The position numbers and the translations under genes were made by a program. From the NCBI GenBank assembly GCA_011009095.1, contig VTPC01001032.1:73681-137680 (forward strand): a DNA stretch of 64,000 bases, given 5' to 3'. Shown piece by piece: positions 23,681 through 34,492 of this stretch; positions within the stretch are counted from its first letter, which is position 1; each line of letters begins with the position of its first letter. Source of the stretch: Ignelater luminosus (lineage: Eukaryota; Arthropoda; Insecta; Coleoptera; Elateridae). The notes under the pieces are model-generated. The model had not been told where the DNA came from, did not search any database, and saw only the letters and a program-made list of their open reading frames with translations.

Positions 23681-25209
23681 CATATTTCTGTCCTGTGTAG
23701 ACACATATAAGTTAATACTAAATTAATTTTGTCAGTATTTTTAACACAAAAATGACTTCGAGAGACCATGTTTAAAATCTCATGATTTTCATTACAAATA
23801 TTGCACAGTTTCGTTCAATATTTTATTAAAACGCGCATAACTTCTTTATTTATGGACTGATTTTAATACATTTTGTGTCACATTAAAGCTACATCTCTGC
23901 AATATATTATCAATTTTAAAAGCATACAAAACAAAATATAAAATCGCCTTTAAATCACCCCTACAATTTGCATTCTATTACTTTTTTCTTCTAGAAATGA
24001 GTTAATTGTAACTGCTAAATTCCATTTGCCACCTTGTTGAAATTTTTATCATACGTAAAGTATATTACAGCCCTGCTATGTACAAAAATTCAAGAGGGTG
24101 CTTTTTACCGTTTTTAAATAAAAAACAAAATACTGTTTTAGACTATGACGTCATCAACGTTTTTTATATAAACTGTATTCCACCACCATTTTTCCAGTTC
24201 ATTTTGTAAGAGAGTTAATACTGCTTACGGCTGTAAAAGCTTGAATCAAAAGGCACCTATAGTAAGCGTTCCAGAGGTGTGCAAAGAGAGCTCGCAAGCT
24301 CGTATCAACACTTTAATCAACACACTTTTCTGGTTGCTCAAACCAAACCCTGACATATGAATGCGTGAAGAAATGTGGAAAACTTTATATTTTGTTACCC
24401 ATCGCTATTCCTTTCAAAATTAGAGTTAACTGATACTATTACTTCCTACTTTTTGGCCACACCTCTTCATCTATCTCCGCCATTGCTATTGTAATTGGCA
24501 CTAGAAGTTTGGAATGTATAATGGATAGACGGAGAAAATGAGAAATATTAAGTCCTATAAACGTTTTCGTACTTTCATGATGTCAGTCAGTCAGTCAGCG
24601 TATTCCAAAATGTATTCCGAGACGAGTTTTCTTTGCACGCTTCTGGAACGCCTATTATTTGAATCGTTATAGATGTAATTAGTTATTGACTCTCTTACAA
24701 GATGTGCTGAAAAAACGGTGGAAAATCAGTTATATTAAAAACGCGGGTGACGTCATGGTCCGAAACAGACGCGTTTTGTTTTTTATTTAAAAACAGCAAA
24801 AAACACTATTTTGAACTTTTTTATATAGCAAGGTCGTGTCATACTGCGCCTATGTTAAAATATTCAAGAAGGTAATAACTGGGGTTTGAAATTTGCAATT
24901 AATTCACTTTCAGGAGAAAAAGTAACAGAAAGCGGACCTTAGAGACCATTTAAGAAGCGTTATATATTTCTTTTTGTTTGTTTCTAAAACTGACAATATA
25001 CTACAAAGAAACTAATTTAATTTGACTCTAAATTTACCAAGATCCGTTTACAAACAAACAAGTTATGGACATTTTATCAAAATATGATCCGAAACTGGGT
25101 AACATTCTTAATGAAATTCAGGAGACTTTCAAAATAGCTTGTTGAAGTCCTTTTTGTGTTAAAAATTCTAAAAAAATTAATTTAGTCGTCTACACAGGAC
25201 AGAAATATG
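23681..25209. repeat. Large foldback (inverted-repeat) element
   Basis: The left arm (23681-24294) and right arm (24623-25209) are reverse complements over about 600 bp with substitutions and indels. The outer 22 bp are identical in both arms (core ATTTCTGTCCTGTGTAGAC). Shared internal blocks include TTTAAATAAAAAACAAAA, ATGACGTCA, CTTGTAAGAGAGT and GCGTTCCAGA-GTGCAAAG. The central spacer is about 330 bp and the right arm starts near a short (GTCA)n repeat. There is no coding capacity. The structure fits a foldback transposon or an inverted duplication; flanking target duplications are not clear. Confidence 0.85.
24584..24598 (+). repeat. Short (GTCA)n microsatellite
   Basis: Four tandem units, GTCAGTCAGTCAGTCAG, in the loop of the foldback. 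Confidence 0.8.
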
Positions 25210-25214
25210 AACAA

Positions 25215-25690
25215 AGTTTGAAAGATAAAGACACAGAGATTATCCTAATTCAGGTGGTTTGGCACCGAATTACCCCATGGCTAAATTCTAACTGTATAAC
25301 GAACTATGATGCGCAGATCTTCACATCCCATTTACATCTACCTGCTAACTTGCTTCACAAGAGGGCTGTTGACAAAAAGACTAAAGAAGTAGGAAATTCT
25401 TAACGGACAGGTCTGTGGCGGAATTCTGATTCGTAATGACATGCTGTAACAAGATCACTGAGTACATTCGTACTACCTAAAATTTCTAAAAATATCTTGT
25501 TAGATGTAGATGAACATATTATTTAATTGCAAGTTTAGACCAGGAATATTTTAATTTGGTAAAATAGAACAAGCTCACGTGAATCTCTAGGTCTTCTTGC
25601 TTTAATTGTACTTTAGTATTTGCTTACTTATTCTGGACCTATAATACTTTACGATGTTAAGGTCTGTTTTTTTCTTCACTCTTTCTTATT
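25215..25690. other. AT-rich intergenic DNA
   Basis: Nothing recognised between the foldback and the LINE tail. Confidence 0.35.
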
Positions 25691-25699
25691 TATTTGCCA

Positions 25700-26392
25700 A
25701 AAGTTTTGCATTATCCCAATTTATATTCTTAGCTTTCAGTGCTTTTCCAATATTGTTTTTTCAGGTCGGATGTGGTCTGCCTTTCTTAGGATATCTTTCA
25801 TCTTGCATACGCCGCACATGTCTCAGCCATTTTAATTGTTATTGTTCAATTTTTCTCCTTTTAATTTTTAAAATGTAATAGTTCATTTCTAAGTTTGTGC
25901 TTGATGATTATATCTACAATTGTCCTGAGACACATTATTTCAAACACATTAAGTTCCTTGTTCTGTCTATTTGTTATGGTCATACTTCACACTCGCATAT
26001 TAATACCGAAAGGATGATATAGAGTTAGAGACGCATACCTTTGGTTTGTTAGACACTTCATCTATATTGAAGAATTTTGTTTTTAGGGCATAATAAGTCC
26101 TTGTAGCCGATTGTAATTTTTTATTTAACTCAACGTCCCATCTGCTTTATCGGAGAGCAAAACCACAGGTTAATGAAATATTGGTAGGTACTTGTTTAGT
26201 GTTTTTACCATTTAGGTTTAGCTTTACTGTGGCTGTATTCTTTTCAATCACCATACATTTTGCTTTATTTATATTTCCTACTAATTTCCTATTTTTGAGT
26301 TCTTGGGTGCAAAAGTTCCAGACTGAATCGTAATATTGCTTTCCTAAATTCTTCACTAAGATTAAATCACCTGCATAGGCTAACACAGGCAT
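25700..26392 (-). pseudogene. Non-LTR retrotransposon tail (RT C-terminus, RTE-like)
   Basis: At the 26392 end the minus strand gives VLAYAGDLILV, the reverse-transcriptase YADD box with D to G, then NINKAKCMVIEKN. Further on, in changing frames, come LNKKLQSATRTYYALKTK, NRQNKELNVFEIMCLRTI and, near 25830-25750, LKWLRHVRRMQDERYPKKGR. This order (RT palm, thumb, then a W-HVRRM-GR tail) is common in RTE-type and related LINEs. The active-site change and several stops make it dead. Everything 5' of the YADD box is missing; the hAT element starts 170 bp away. Confidence 0.75.
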
Positions 26393-26899
26393 GGTTGCAA
26401 ATTGTAGTAACCCAAATGACTTTTTTGCATCTTTTCAACATTTTAACTTTATTTTTTTGGACCTTATACACGTTACAATCATCTTGTGTTTTTGAACTCA
26501 AATATTTTCTTCATTTTCATAATTTTACATTTTCCACATACTTTTTCTTTGCATTTATTATTACCAAGGCACGGATTTATATTCATTGTAAAATAATAAA
26601 ATATAGGCATGTATATGCACGAAAAAATTAATAAAATATGGGCAGGGTTATCTAAAATATGCACTAAATTGTTTAAAATATGCAACTAAATATGCAAAAT
26701 GTTGAATGCAAATATAAATTAAAAACTTTTATTTAGCATTGGTAATTTATTTATAATACAAAATCTCTAGACAAAAGTACAGTAAAAAAGATACAAAAGA
26801 TACATAGGAATAATAAATATTTAATGTTAAAATAAAATACAAATTACAAATAATCAATGAATGCATAATTAGGGTAATTTTTACGAAATAATTGGTTGT

Positions 26900-28200
26900 T
26901 TGTCTTTTGTTCAATTATAGAAGTCAATTACTAGATGTTTTTCTAAATTATTAACGAGGAAAGATTGCCTTACATGTTTATAAAGAGAAAAACTTCTTTC
27001 AATATCAACCGATGTAATCGGCCTATTTTTTAGATTACTAATAATTTCTAGATCTAAAGAAACTATATCGATATCATCTTTAAAATCCCCCCTTAAAATC
27101 TTACATTTGTAAGCGTCTTGAATTTCTCAGTTTTTTTTAAAACATCATTTAACTTCTGTATAGTATTTTTACCCAAATCATCTTTTACTTTGTGGATTGA
27201 TTCATCAAATGCCTGCCTCTATTGTTTCAACATAAATCACATTAGTGCCACTCCCGAATTTTGCAGTTTTGTAAGTATTGTATTTACCAAAGCGTAATTA
27301 GCTTTCATTTGTAAATGCTAGCTGATGCGAGAGTTCAGGTTTTTTAAAAATAGCTTTTGACTCTTTCATAACAGTTGAGCTATCATCAAAATCCAAAATT
27401 AGCTAATTAATGTTATTGAAATTGTCAGCATCTAACCACATTCCCCATCTTGTATTGACTGGCTTTGGAGGAAGGGCAAGATTAGACAACATTTCCTTGA
27501 AACGATGCACCCTCAGTGTCGCTTTTATAAATATTTTTAACATTATTAATAATATCATTAACTAAAGGTTTACGCCATGGGCCGTACAGATTGTATGAAT
27601 TAAATGTGGATAAAAAACTTTTAGATTGTGCCCTGCTTTTATCATATATGGCGCCCCATCTGAAACCATCAACAGAATTTTATCTGTTAAAACTGTCTCT
27701 GACAAAAAAAAATTAATAAGACCCTGTCTCACAAATTTAGATATATTTACACTATCGGTTTTTCTAAGCTCATATGAACTAATTAGATAAGGCACACTAG
27801 GTTTTTCAGAATGTAAAATACCGACAATCAAATGTGCTACAGTGTAACGCCGGTAACTATCTGTTGTTTCATCGACGGAAAAGTAAATATAAGTGGTACC
27901 TATTATATCACGTGTTTCCTTCATTGCTTAACCAAAACTAACTTAAAACTGGAATTGGTTAATTTTGTGAGCAGTATATTAGCACTACTTAATGCATTGC
28001 ACAATTTAAAATTAAATTCCTCTTGCTGGGATTTCTTAGAAGATACAGCGAAAAACTTGCGCAGTAGTAACTGGTGTTTTTGGAACTTTTTACAATTACC
28101 CTGTTGTAGAGTGGTCTTAACGTATTGAACAGTTTGGAATTGTTTATTACACGATATCTGGAAGAAGGCAATGCAGTATTTTAATTTATTATGTACAGCT
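26900..28200 (-). pseudogene. hAT transposase (CGBP1-like group), decayed
   Basis: The longest frame (27562-27924 minus) reads TYIYFSVDETTDSYRRYTVA, then KILLMVSDGAPYMIKAG and LIHTICTAHGVNL, the hAT blocks with the first two catalytic aspartates (VDETTD, SDGAPY) and the CxxH of the family. Upstream, to about 28170, other frames continue with FKLCNALSSANILLTKLTN. Downstream come PKPVNTRWGMWLDA (near 27460) and NRPITSVDIERSFSLYKHV (near 27000), the C-terminal ERSFS dimerisation block. The arrangement resembles the group related to CGG-triplet-repeat-binding protein 1. Frameshifts and stops in all parts other than the middle frame show it is inactive. Confidence 0.85.
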
Positions 28201-29969
28201 GTATGTTAAGAGAGTTACTAAAACACATGAGCTTTCTAACCGTTTTGTGTAACACTAGTTGTGAATGATCTTTTATCCACAAATGTACTAGACTGCTATC
28301 TTTTGGCATTAATTAAAAGACTGTCTGTTTTAATTTCAAAACGAACGACACGGCACCGAGAAACAGCTATCGGCTACTGAAGTGTACGTGCAGCTTCTAT
28401 ACAGGGTGTTAGTGAACTAATAGTAGTCTGGGAAACAAGCAGTAGGGAACATCAATATAAACAGAAAAAGTCTTATACAACCACGGTTAAATATCAACGG
28501 TTTTCCCAGAAACGATTAATAAAGTTCTAACCTTTGATACATTTGTATTCAATAACTAATGAAGATTGTACTTTGAGATTTGTTCAGAAGATTGATCTCA
28601 TTCAGCCTGATAAAAAAGTATTGTACAATTTCTTTGTAAATTTATTAGTTTAGCCACAAAAGAACAAAATGCATTACGAAAAATGCATTAATGAAATTAC
28701 TAAGAGAATTGACAACTCTGCACTAGTTGAAAAGGAAATTTCACTTTCACACTTTCTCTTTCTATAATCCTAGTCAGGCATTCTAGTAAATTGCGGGTGG
28801 TTTGTTCCTTTTACAGTCAGCCATCTTTTTTTTATCTTGGTCAAAGAAGTAAACCCATCTTTGTTCTGCTTCTAAGCTGCTATTAATTGTTGGTTTACAT
28901 ACAAAGGTACTAGTTTAAACTGAAAAAAGACAAATTGAAAAGCAGACTTGCAGAGTGCATTTTGTCCTATATTGTAAAATTTCAGGAAAATGAGAAAACT
29001 GTAGCTTTAAAATGACAAAAGGCAACAAAACGTACACCTAACCAAGAAATGGCAAAAAATATGTAGAAATAAATTACAAAATCTTGCACGGCAAAAATAA
29101 ACAGCAGCTTCTCAATTTGGAAAAAGCTGTGAACAAAATGCGTATTGATTGAACGTGACAGACAAAGTTCGTTGTGTAAGTCTGTGTTAATGTATTTATT
29201 TAAGAAAGAAACTACTTTTGTCTCAGAAACGTTTATTGAAAATTAAATTTGTAGTTACACAAAATCGACATTATCTGTTTCACCACATTCACATTCTTCA
29301 TCGTTAGTACTTTCCGCGTGCTCGTCTTCCTAGTGTTCAGTAAAAATTGGAAGTCCTAATTCCTAATCTGTTTTAATTTTGAATCTGTATTTCAGTTTTC
29401 TCTGGATAATGAGATTAATAACTTCTTTAAACTATCCAGCTTTTTCTTTTTTATTCTCCGATCTAACGGTAACTCTGTAAGTGTTACCTGTTCTAAACGT
29501 TTCCGTGGTTTTAGCAGCGTTTCAAATCGTTTAGTTGGATTATTCATTCTATAAAGACTTTCTGTTTTGACTAAAACTGAGTTTGCTACTTTTCCTTTTT
29601 TTATATGATTATTTTTGCAGGAACTGATGCCTTGTATTTTCTTTAAATGGTTCATTACTCCTTTTATGTTTATTAAAATCCATTAGGTACCAAGTTTTCG
29701 AATTTCTCCAACTTTGGAATACATCTCCCAATATTTGTCTGGTGTTTTTATAACACCATGACTTCTTATCATTTTTTCAACTCGTCCAAAAATTCTGTCA
29801 GCAGGTAAATAGGAATGGCCTCGCACCGGGAATATTAATTCAAGATACTGAATTGTGGCAGGAGCAAGCTGATAAAGCCATATCATTAAAGCATGTACCA
29901 TATGATTGTTCTTGTTTTGACCCCCACAGCCGTCAGCGAATAGTCGGAAACAATTTACGGTTGGATGTA

Positions 29970-31262
29970 CGAGGGCTGTTTGACGGAAGCGTGACTTTCC
30001 GCTAGATGGCGCTGATATCGGTAAATCGAAAACATTAGCATATACGTCAGTCTTTTAGAGGCTTAACCTCCAAATTTCATGTCAATCTGTGAAATAGTAT
30101 ACATTTGACAGTTATAGAAATCAATTAAGTTTGTGCTATTTTGTAAATATGGAAAAACGTGAATTTCGTGTTTTAATTAAACATTATTTTTTACGTGAAA
30201 AAACAGTGAAAGAAACTGAGGAGAAATTACGGAAATATTACGGTGAATCTGCTCCATCGCATGGAATGGTTTCCAAGTGGTTTAATTCATTTAAAACTGG
30301 ACGTATGAGCACTGATGATGGTGAACGCTCCGGGCCCTTACAAACGGTCACTACTAAGGAAATCGTTGACAAAATCCATAATATGGTAATGGCTGATCGA
30401 CGTTTGAAAGTGCGCGAGATAGTTGATGCTGTTGGCATCTCAATCGAACGGGTGCATAATATTTTACACGAACATTTGCATATGAAAAAGGTATCAGCAA
30501 GATGGCTGCCGCGATTACTCACAGTGGACCAAATGAGAATTCGTGTTCAACTTTCAAATCAATGTTTGGTCATGTTACAACGTAATCCAGTTGAGTTTTT
30601 TCGCCGATATGTGACTGTTGACGAAACCTGGATCCACCACCACACCCCTGAGACAAAGGAACAGTCGAAACAGTGGATTTCACCAGACGAACGTGCACCA
30701 AAGAAGACTAAAATTGGTCACTCGGCTAATAAGGTTATGGCGACTATTTTTTGGGATTCTAAAGGCATAATCCATATTGACTATTTGGAAAGGGGTAAAA
30801 CAATAACTGGCCAATATTATGCTGATTTATTGACCCGTTTTGATGTTATCTTAAAGAAAAAACGCCCACATTTGGCACGTAAGAAAGTGCTCTTTCATCA
30901 CGACAACGCCCCATCTCATTCATCCGCAATTGCGACCGCTAAATTGGTACAATTACGCTACGAATTGCTTCCCCATCCACCATACTCACCGGATCTGGCC
31001 CCAAGCGACTTTTTTTTATTTCCGAATTTGAAAAAATTTCTCGCAGGAAAAAAATTCACATCAAATGCAGAGGTTATTGCTGCAACGGAGGCCTATTTTG
31101 ACGAGTTGCCAAAAGAACATTTCTCAGACGGCTTAAAGAAATTGGAAAGTCGTTGGACTAAGTGTGTAGCACTTGAAGGGAACTATGTTGAAAAATAATA
31201 AAAAAAATCTAGGCTAAACCTGTTTTTTATTGAAATGTCACACTTCCGTCAAACAGCCCTCG
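29970..31262 (+). mobile_element. Intact mariner (irritans-type)
   Basis: The left end reads CGAGGGCTGTTTGACGGAAG and the right end, read inward, begins with the same 20 bases; about 27 of the first 29 match. TA flanks it at 29968-29969 and 31263-31264. At 1293 bp it is full length and contains a complete transposase frame. It was inserted into the DUF7869-like gene just before the CGGQN block and is therefore the youngest layer of the nest. Its TIRs are better matched than those of the mariner at 3024. Confidence 0.96.
30149..31198 (+). CDS. Mariner transposase, complete DD34D
   Basis: 349 codons from the ATG at 30149 (MEKREFRVLIKHYF) to TAA at 31198, the standard mariner length. The frame is open six codons further upstream, but only from a TTG. 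Residues 1-115 hold the two helix-turn-helix DNA-binding regions, then WLPRLLT (119-125), D158 in TVDETWIHH, D252 in HHDNAPSH, YSPDLAP (279-285) and D287 in APSD; 34 residues lie between D252 and D287. The ending LEGNYVEK is typical of the irritans subfamily (Himar1-like). The one oddity is GERSGPLQ at 58-65, where the family has a GRP motif between the helix-turn-helix domains; a changed GRP could weaken DNA binding. Otherwise nothing visible prevents activity. A poly-A-like signal (AATAATAAAAAAAA) follows the stop. Confidence 0.96.
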   Translation: MEKREFRVLIKHYFLREKTVKETEEKLRKYYGESAPSHGMVSKWFNSFKTGRMSTDDGERSGPLQTVTTKEIVDKIHNMVMADRRLKVREIVDAVGISIERVHNILHEHLHMKKVSARWLPRLLTVDQMRIRVQLSNQCLVMLQRNPVEFFRRYVTVDETWIHHHTPETKEQSKQWISPDERAPKKTKIGHSANKVMATIFWDSKGIIHIDYLERGKTITGQYYADLLTRFDVILKKKRPHLARKKVLFHHDNAPSHSSAIATAKLVQLRYELLPHPPYSPDLAPSDFFLFPNLKKFLAGKKFTSNAEVIAATEAYFDELPKEHFSDGLKKLESRWTKCVALEGNYVEK

Positions 31263-32798
31263 TATATTGACCTTCTTCAGATAATCTAGAAGAGCAGACG
31301 CAATTTCCACAGCACCCTTTCCGCTTGATGTTCTAGCCAAGAATAAAAAATGGGGGATTCACAGTTACAGCTGGTTGTGCAAAAAAAAGTACATAAAGGC
31401 TGCTGTGCGTAAAATGCTTCCTATATTGGTACCTTTGAAAGTACCTGCACCTGCTGCGAATGAAAACAAACTATTACAGCGTTTGGTGAATTTCCCTTCA
31501 TTAGCTTGTGGAATTGGGCTGCTCGAACTTTATGTACCTTCAATTCAGTTATCAGCTGCCTTTTGTTTTCATTTTCTCTGTCATATTTATTTGAGTTTGG
31601 TTCTAACACAAAAGAAACACACATCTATGGCGGGGCTACCGATTCGATATTAAAATTGTTATTGAAGACTCTACTGAAATATTTGTAATTTACTCGCAAG
31701 TTTTCGCTTGTATTGTGATTGCAAATTTCCTACAGTTTTGAGATACTGTATTTGGATGATAAATAAATTCTTCTTGATTTTGTTCTTTCATAGTGACTCT
31801 CTTTACCCTTTAACTGGCTTATAAATTCGTTAACTGCCTTAAACTTTTCATTGCACTCTGCAGTACGGCTGTCCCCGCCCTTTTTCTCATATTTCATTTC
31901 CTTCCATAATTTTTTTGTATTGTATGCAGTCTTCTTTGTCTAACACTATACACAGATGTGAATCGTTTTTGACAAACTTGATGTCCGTTGCCATCCATTG
32001 TCACCTAAAGTAAAAGAAATGAATATTAGTTACATACACAATACTATCTATGTTTTAATTTACATAATATTTCACAGAAAAAGAATGATATTTTCCATTC
32101 AGTTTTCTACATCTCTGACGTTGTGGGTTCTTTATGTGTAAAAACTCGCGAGCATGTTATCATGTATGATCTTTTCCTTCTTCTTTTCTGTCTCGCGATG
32201 TTTTCGATATTGTCCGCTTTCTGGTACCGCGGTCGCTATCACCAACGACATGTTCCACTTCTAGTGCCTCCATTATTAAACACCAAAACCAAAACACGTG
32301 AACACACTAAGATATAAAATATCTAGAAACGTTCCACGAGCAGTCATAACCGACAAGACAACCGCACTGGAACAAATTGCGTTATGTCCAGCACTCCTGG
32401 ACAAAACTCGATTTGTTTGTCAATGTTAACAAGACAAAATGCGTTTTGAATGTCCAAGCAGGTTTGACTTATTATTTCAATAAGGACCAAATTTGTTTTG
32501 AACGTCCAGGATGTGGAAGAAACATTACGGTCTGTATAAGGAAAACAACGCCATCTTTAGTTCAAATTTTTTAAAAATGGACAAAATGCATTCTGCAAGT
32601 CTGCTCCTCAATTATTTTTACAGGAAATATCCTTAAATTCAAAACATCTGAATTTACCGATAAGATACTGTCGAACACGCTTTTGCAGCTAGCCATGCGA
32701 TTGCAATCGTTTTAGTTTCAGTTTCTTTTTGTGCGCAGTGGACGCTTATTAGACGATATTTACAGTTGATGTTAGTACTCTTACTTTTCTCACATCTT

Positions 32799-33740
32799 CC
32801 CACGCAGCACAAAATGTTTAATGTATGTCTAATAGATATCCATAATGTCCATATTATATCCAATCCATGAAGAATGTTGCCTGTATATCTAATGGATATA
32901 CTTCGTGGATATTGAAATGAAAAATAAATAATGATATGAGCATGTTCGTAAATCTATCTTGTTTAATTATCATCTCTAGTTGGTAAAAACATAGTTTGGA
33001 ATAAATATAAACACGGATTCCTGAAGACTACTTCTCATATCTAATGTATATCTAGTAGATATCCATCAACATCCATAAAGAAATTCTTGGAAACCACTGC
33101 GAATTAAGAGCTCTGTTTAGATAAAATATGTATAAAATATAATATTACCAAAGAATATTTATAAGGTAAATATTCTTTGATATTACTCTTTAAGATCACC
33201 TTATCTTTTCCTTCACCTTATTAGATTGCCGTAAGCTTAAAGACAAATATCAAATTTTAGGTTGTATATAATTATTTTTCATGATTATATTAAATGATGA
33301 TATTTATTGGTTTTTTATGAGATCTCATTTTACATTATTTTTAACGCCTGAACCTAATAATCTTTTCCATGCTTACATTCCTATATTACATACATCTAGT
33401 AGGCCTATAGGGAATTGTATTAGTTGGAGATAGTACTATTGGGTCACCTGTAGTGTAAACAAGGTAGAAGATTGGATGTTATGGGTATCCATCATAGATG
33501 TCTAATGTATATCCAGTGATTGTCTCTGCACTGTGTAAGATATCTAATGGATATATCTAAAGCAATCTCTATCGGAAAACCATTGGATGTCCATGTGGAT
33601 ATCCATATTTATGGACATTAGGCGGACATCTGTATGTCCAATGGATATGCAATGGATATACATGTATATCTATTGGATGTTATGGATATCCACCATGGAT
33701 GTCTTATGTATGTCTAATGGTTATGTTTGTGCTGTGTGGG
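32799..33740. repeat. MITE-like unit built of ATGGATATCCAT-type repeats
   Basis: The ends form a short inverted repeat: CCCACGCAGCACAAA at 32799 and, read inward from 33740, CCCACACAGCACAAA. The interior, especially 32820-32930, 33035-33080 and 33470-33725, is filled with variants of TCTAATGGATATCCA and ATGTCCATxGGATAT in both orientations, many containing the palindrome GGATATCC or GATATC. There is no coding capacity. It lies inside the 6.7-kb element. It resembles a non-autonomous transposon whose interior is an irregular tandem or inverted array; no target duplication was recognised. Confidence 0.65.
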
Positions 33741-33990
33741 TTTATGCGATTGTAATAATTTAGATAGTTTTTAATCAAGAAATACCTTGACATGCGAAGA
33801 TAAGTGTAAGTACTTTTTAACGAATTCCCTTTTTTTGAAAACACGTACTCCTTAAAAAGTAAAAAAACTATTCAAAGACCTGTGGTATTAGGGCAAAATA
33901 AAATAATAAGCAATACAAACAGCAATTAAGCTTGTATTGTTTTTTCAATAGACATTCCTTGGTAATTACAATAATCCACTTCTTGTCTAA

Positions 33991-34492
33991 AAGCTGATTT
34001 ATAAAAGACGCAGTCGCAGTCGCTGACGTTGCCGCTTAAACTAAATGCATGTAACCATACGCACTAATTTATAAAATCTCGTATGTCGCAACGCAACACG
34101 CTGAACCTGCGAGGGTTGAACTTCAGCGACTGCGATTGCTCAAGGTCAAATCAAAAACCATGTTGCCAATAGCAAATTTACCAAAAGTAGTTTATACGCA
34201 CACTTTTAGTTCACTTGGATGAACTCCTCCCATTTAAGAGGCGAGGTTATATCTGTTTTATTTTAGTATCTACCTGTTGTAATGCTAATCTTTATTAATA
34301 ATGTGAATAATAAGATATTATTGAAAACCCTAAAACCACTTATGAAAACAAATCAAATTCTAGCTTTGAGGTTATAATCAAAGGTCCCTTTAAGGTTGCC
34401 GCAACGCGTTGCGACTTTTATAAATACACCAACTTCATATTACGACAGCGGCAACGTCAGCGACTGCGACTGCGTCTTTTATAAATCAGCCT
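33991..34492. mobile_element. MITE with perfect 44-bp inverted repeats
   Basis: 33993-34036 and 34447-34490 are exact reverse complements over 44 bp (starting GCTGATTTATAAAAGACGCA). The next outer base pair differs (A/G), and TAA flanks both sides (33988-33990 and 34493-34495), fitting a 3-bp duplication as in PIF/Harbinger elements. Internal subterminal segments (ATTTATAAAATCTCG with CGCAACGC, and GTTGCGACTTTTATAAAT) are also inverted copies of each other. No ORF. The perfect arms suggest recent mobility or gene conversion. The Harbinger assignment rests only on the TSD length and motif. Confidence 0.8.

Larger units (their letters stand above)
29300..32010 (-). pseudogene. DUF7869-like gene relic, split by a mariner
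   Basis: Minus-strand pieces in order: near 31990 GHQVCQKRFTSVYSVRQRR; near 31830 KESHYERTKSRRIYLSSKY; 31650-31421 CSF-like MCVSFVLEPNS, ITELKVHKVRAAQFHKLM and VQVLSKVPI; near 31320 GKGAVEIASALLDYLKK; then, past the mariner, RLFADGCGGQNKNNHMVHAL (29940-29880), FPVRGHSYLPADRIFGRVEK (29845-29775) and a basic tail SLKKLLIS to 29392. To my recollection these blocks belong to a family of uncharacterised insect proteins annotated with DUF7869. D-x-C-x-GQN and GHS-x-LP-x-DR-x-FG-x-x-E could be the acidic residues of an RNase H-like (DDE) fold. Multiple frameshifts and stops are present. A TTTACTTTAG|GTG at about 32006 might be a splice acceptor for the first visible block. Confidence 0.7.

Noticed and set aside
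32123..32574. Open frames between the DUF7869-like relic and the palindromic repeat unit
   Set aside because: No motif; TTG or late starts; no support as genes.
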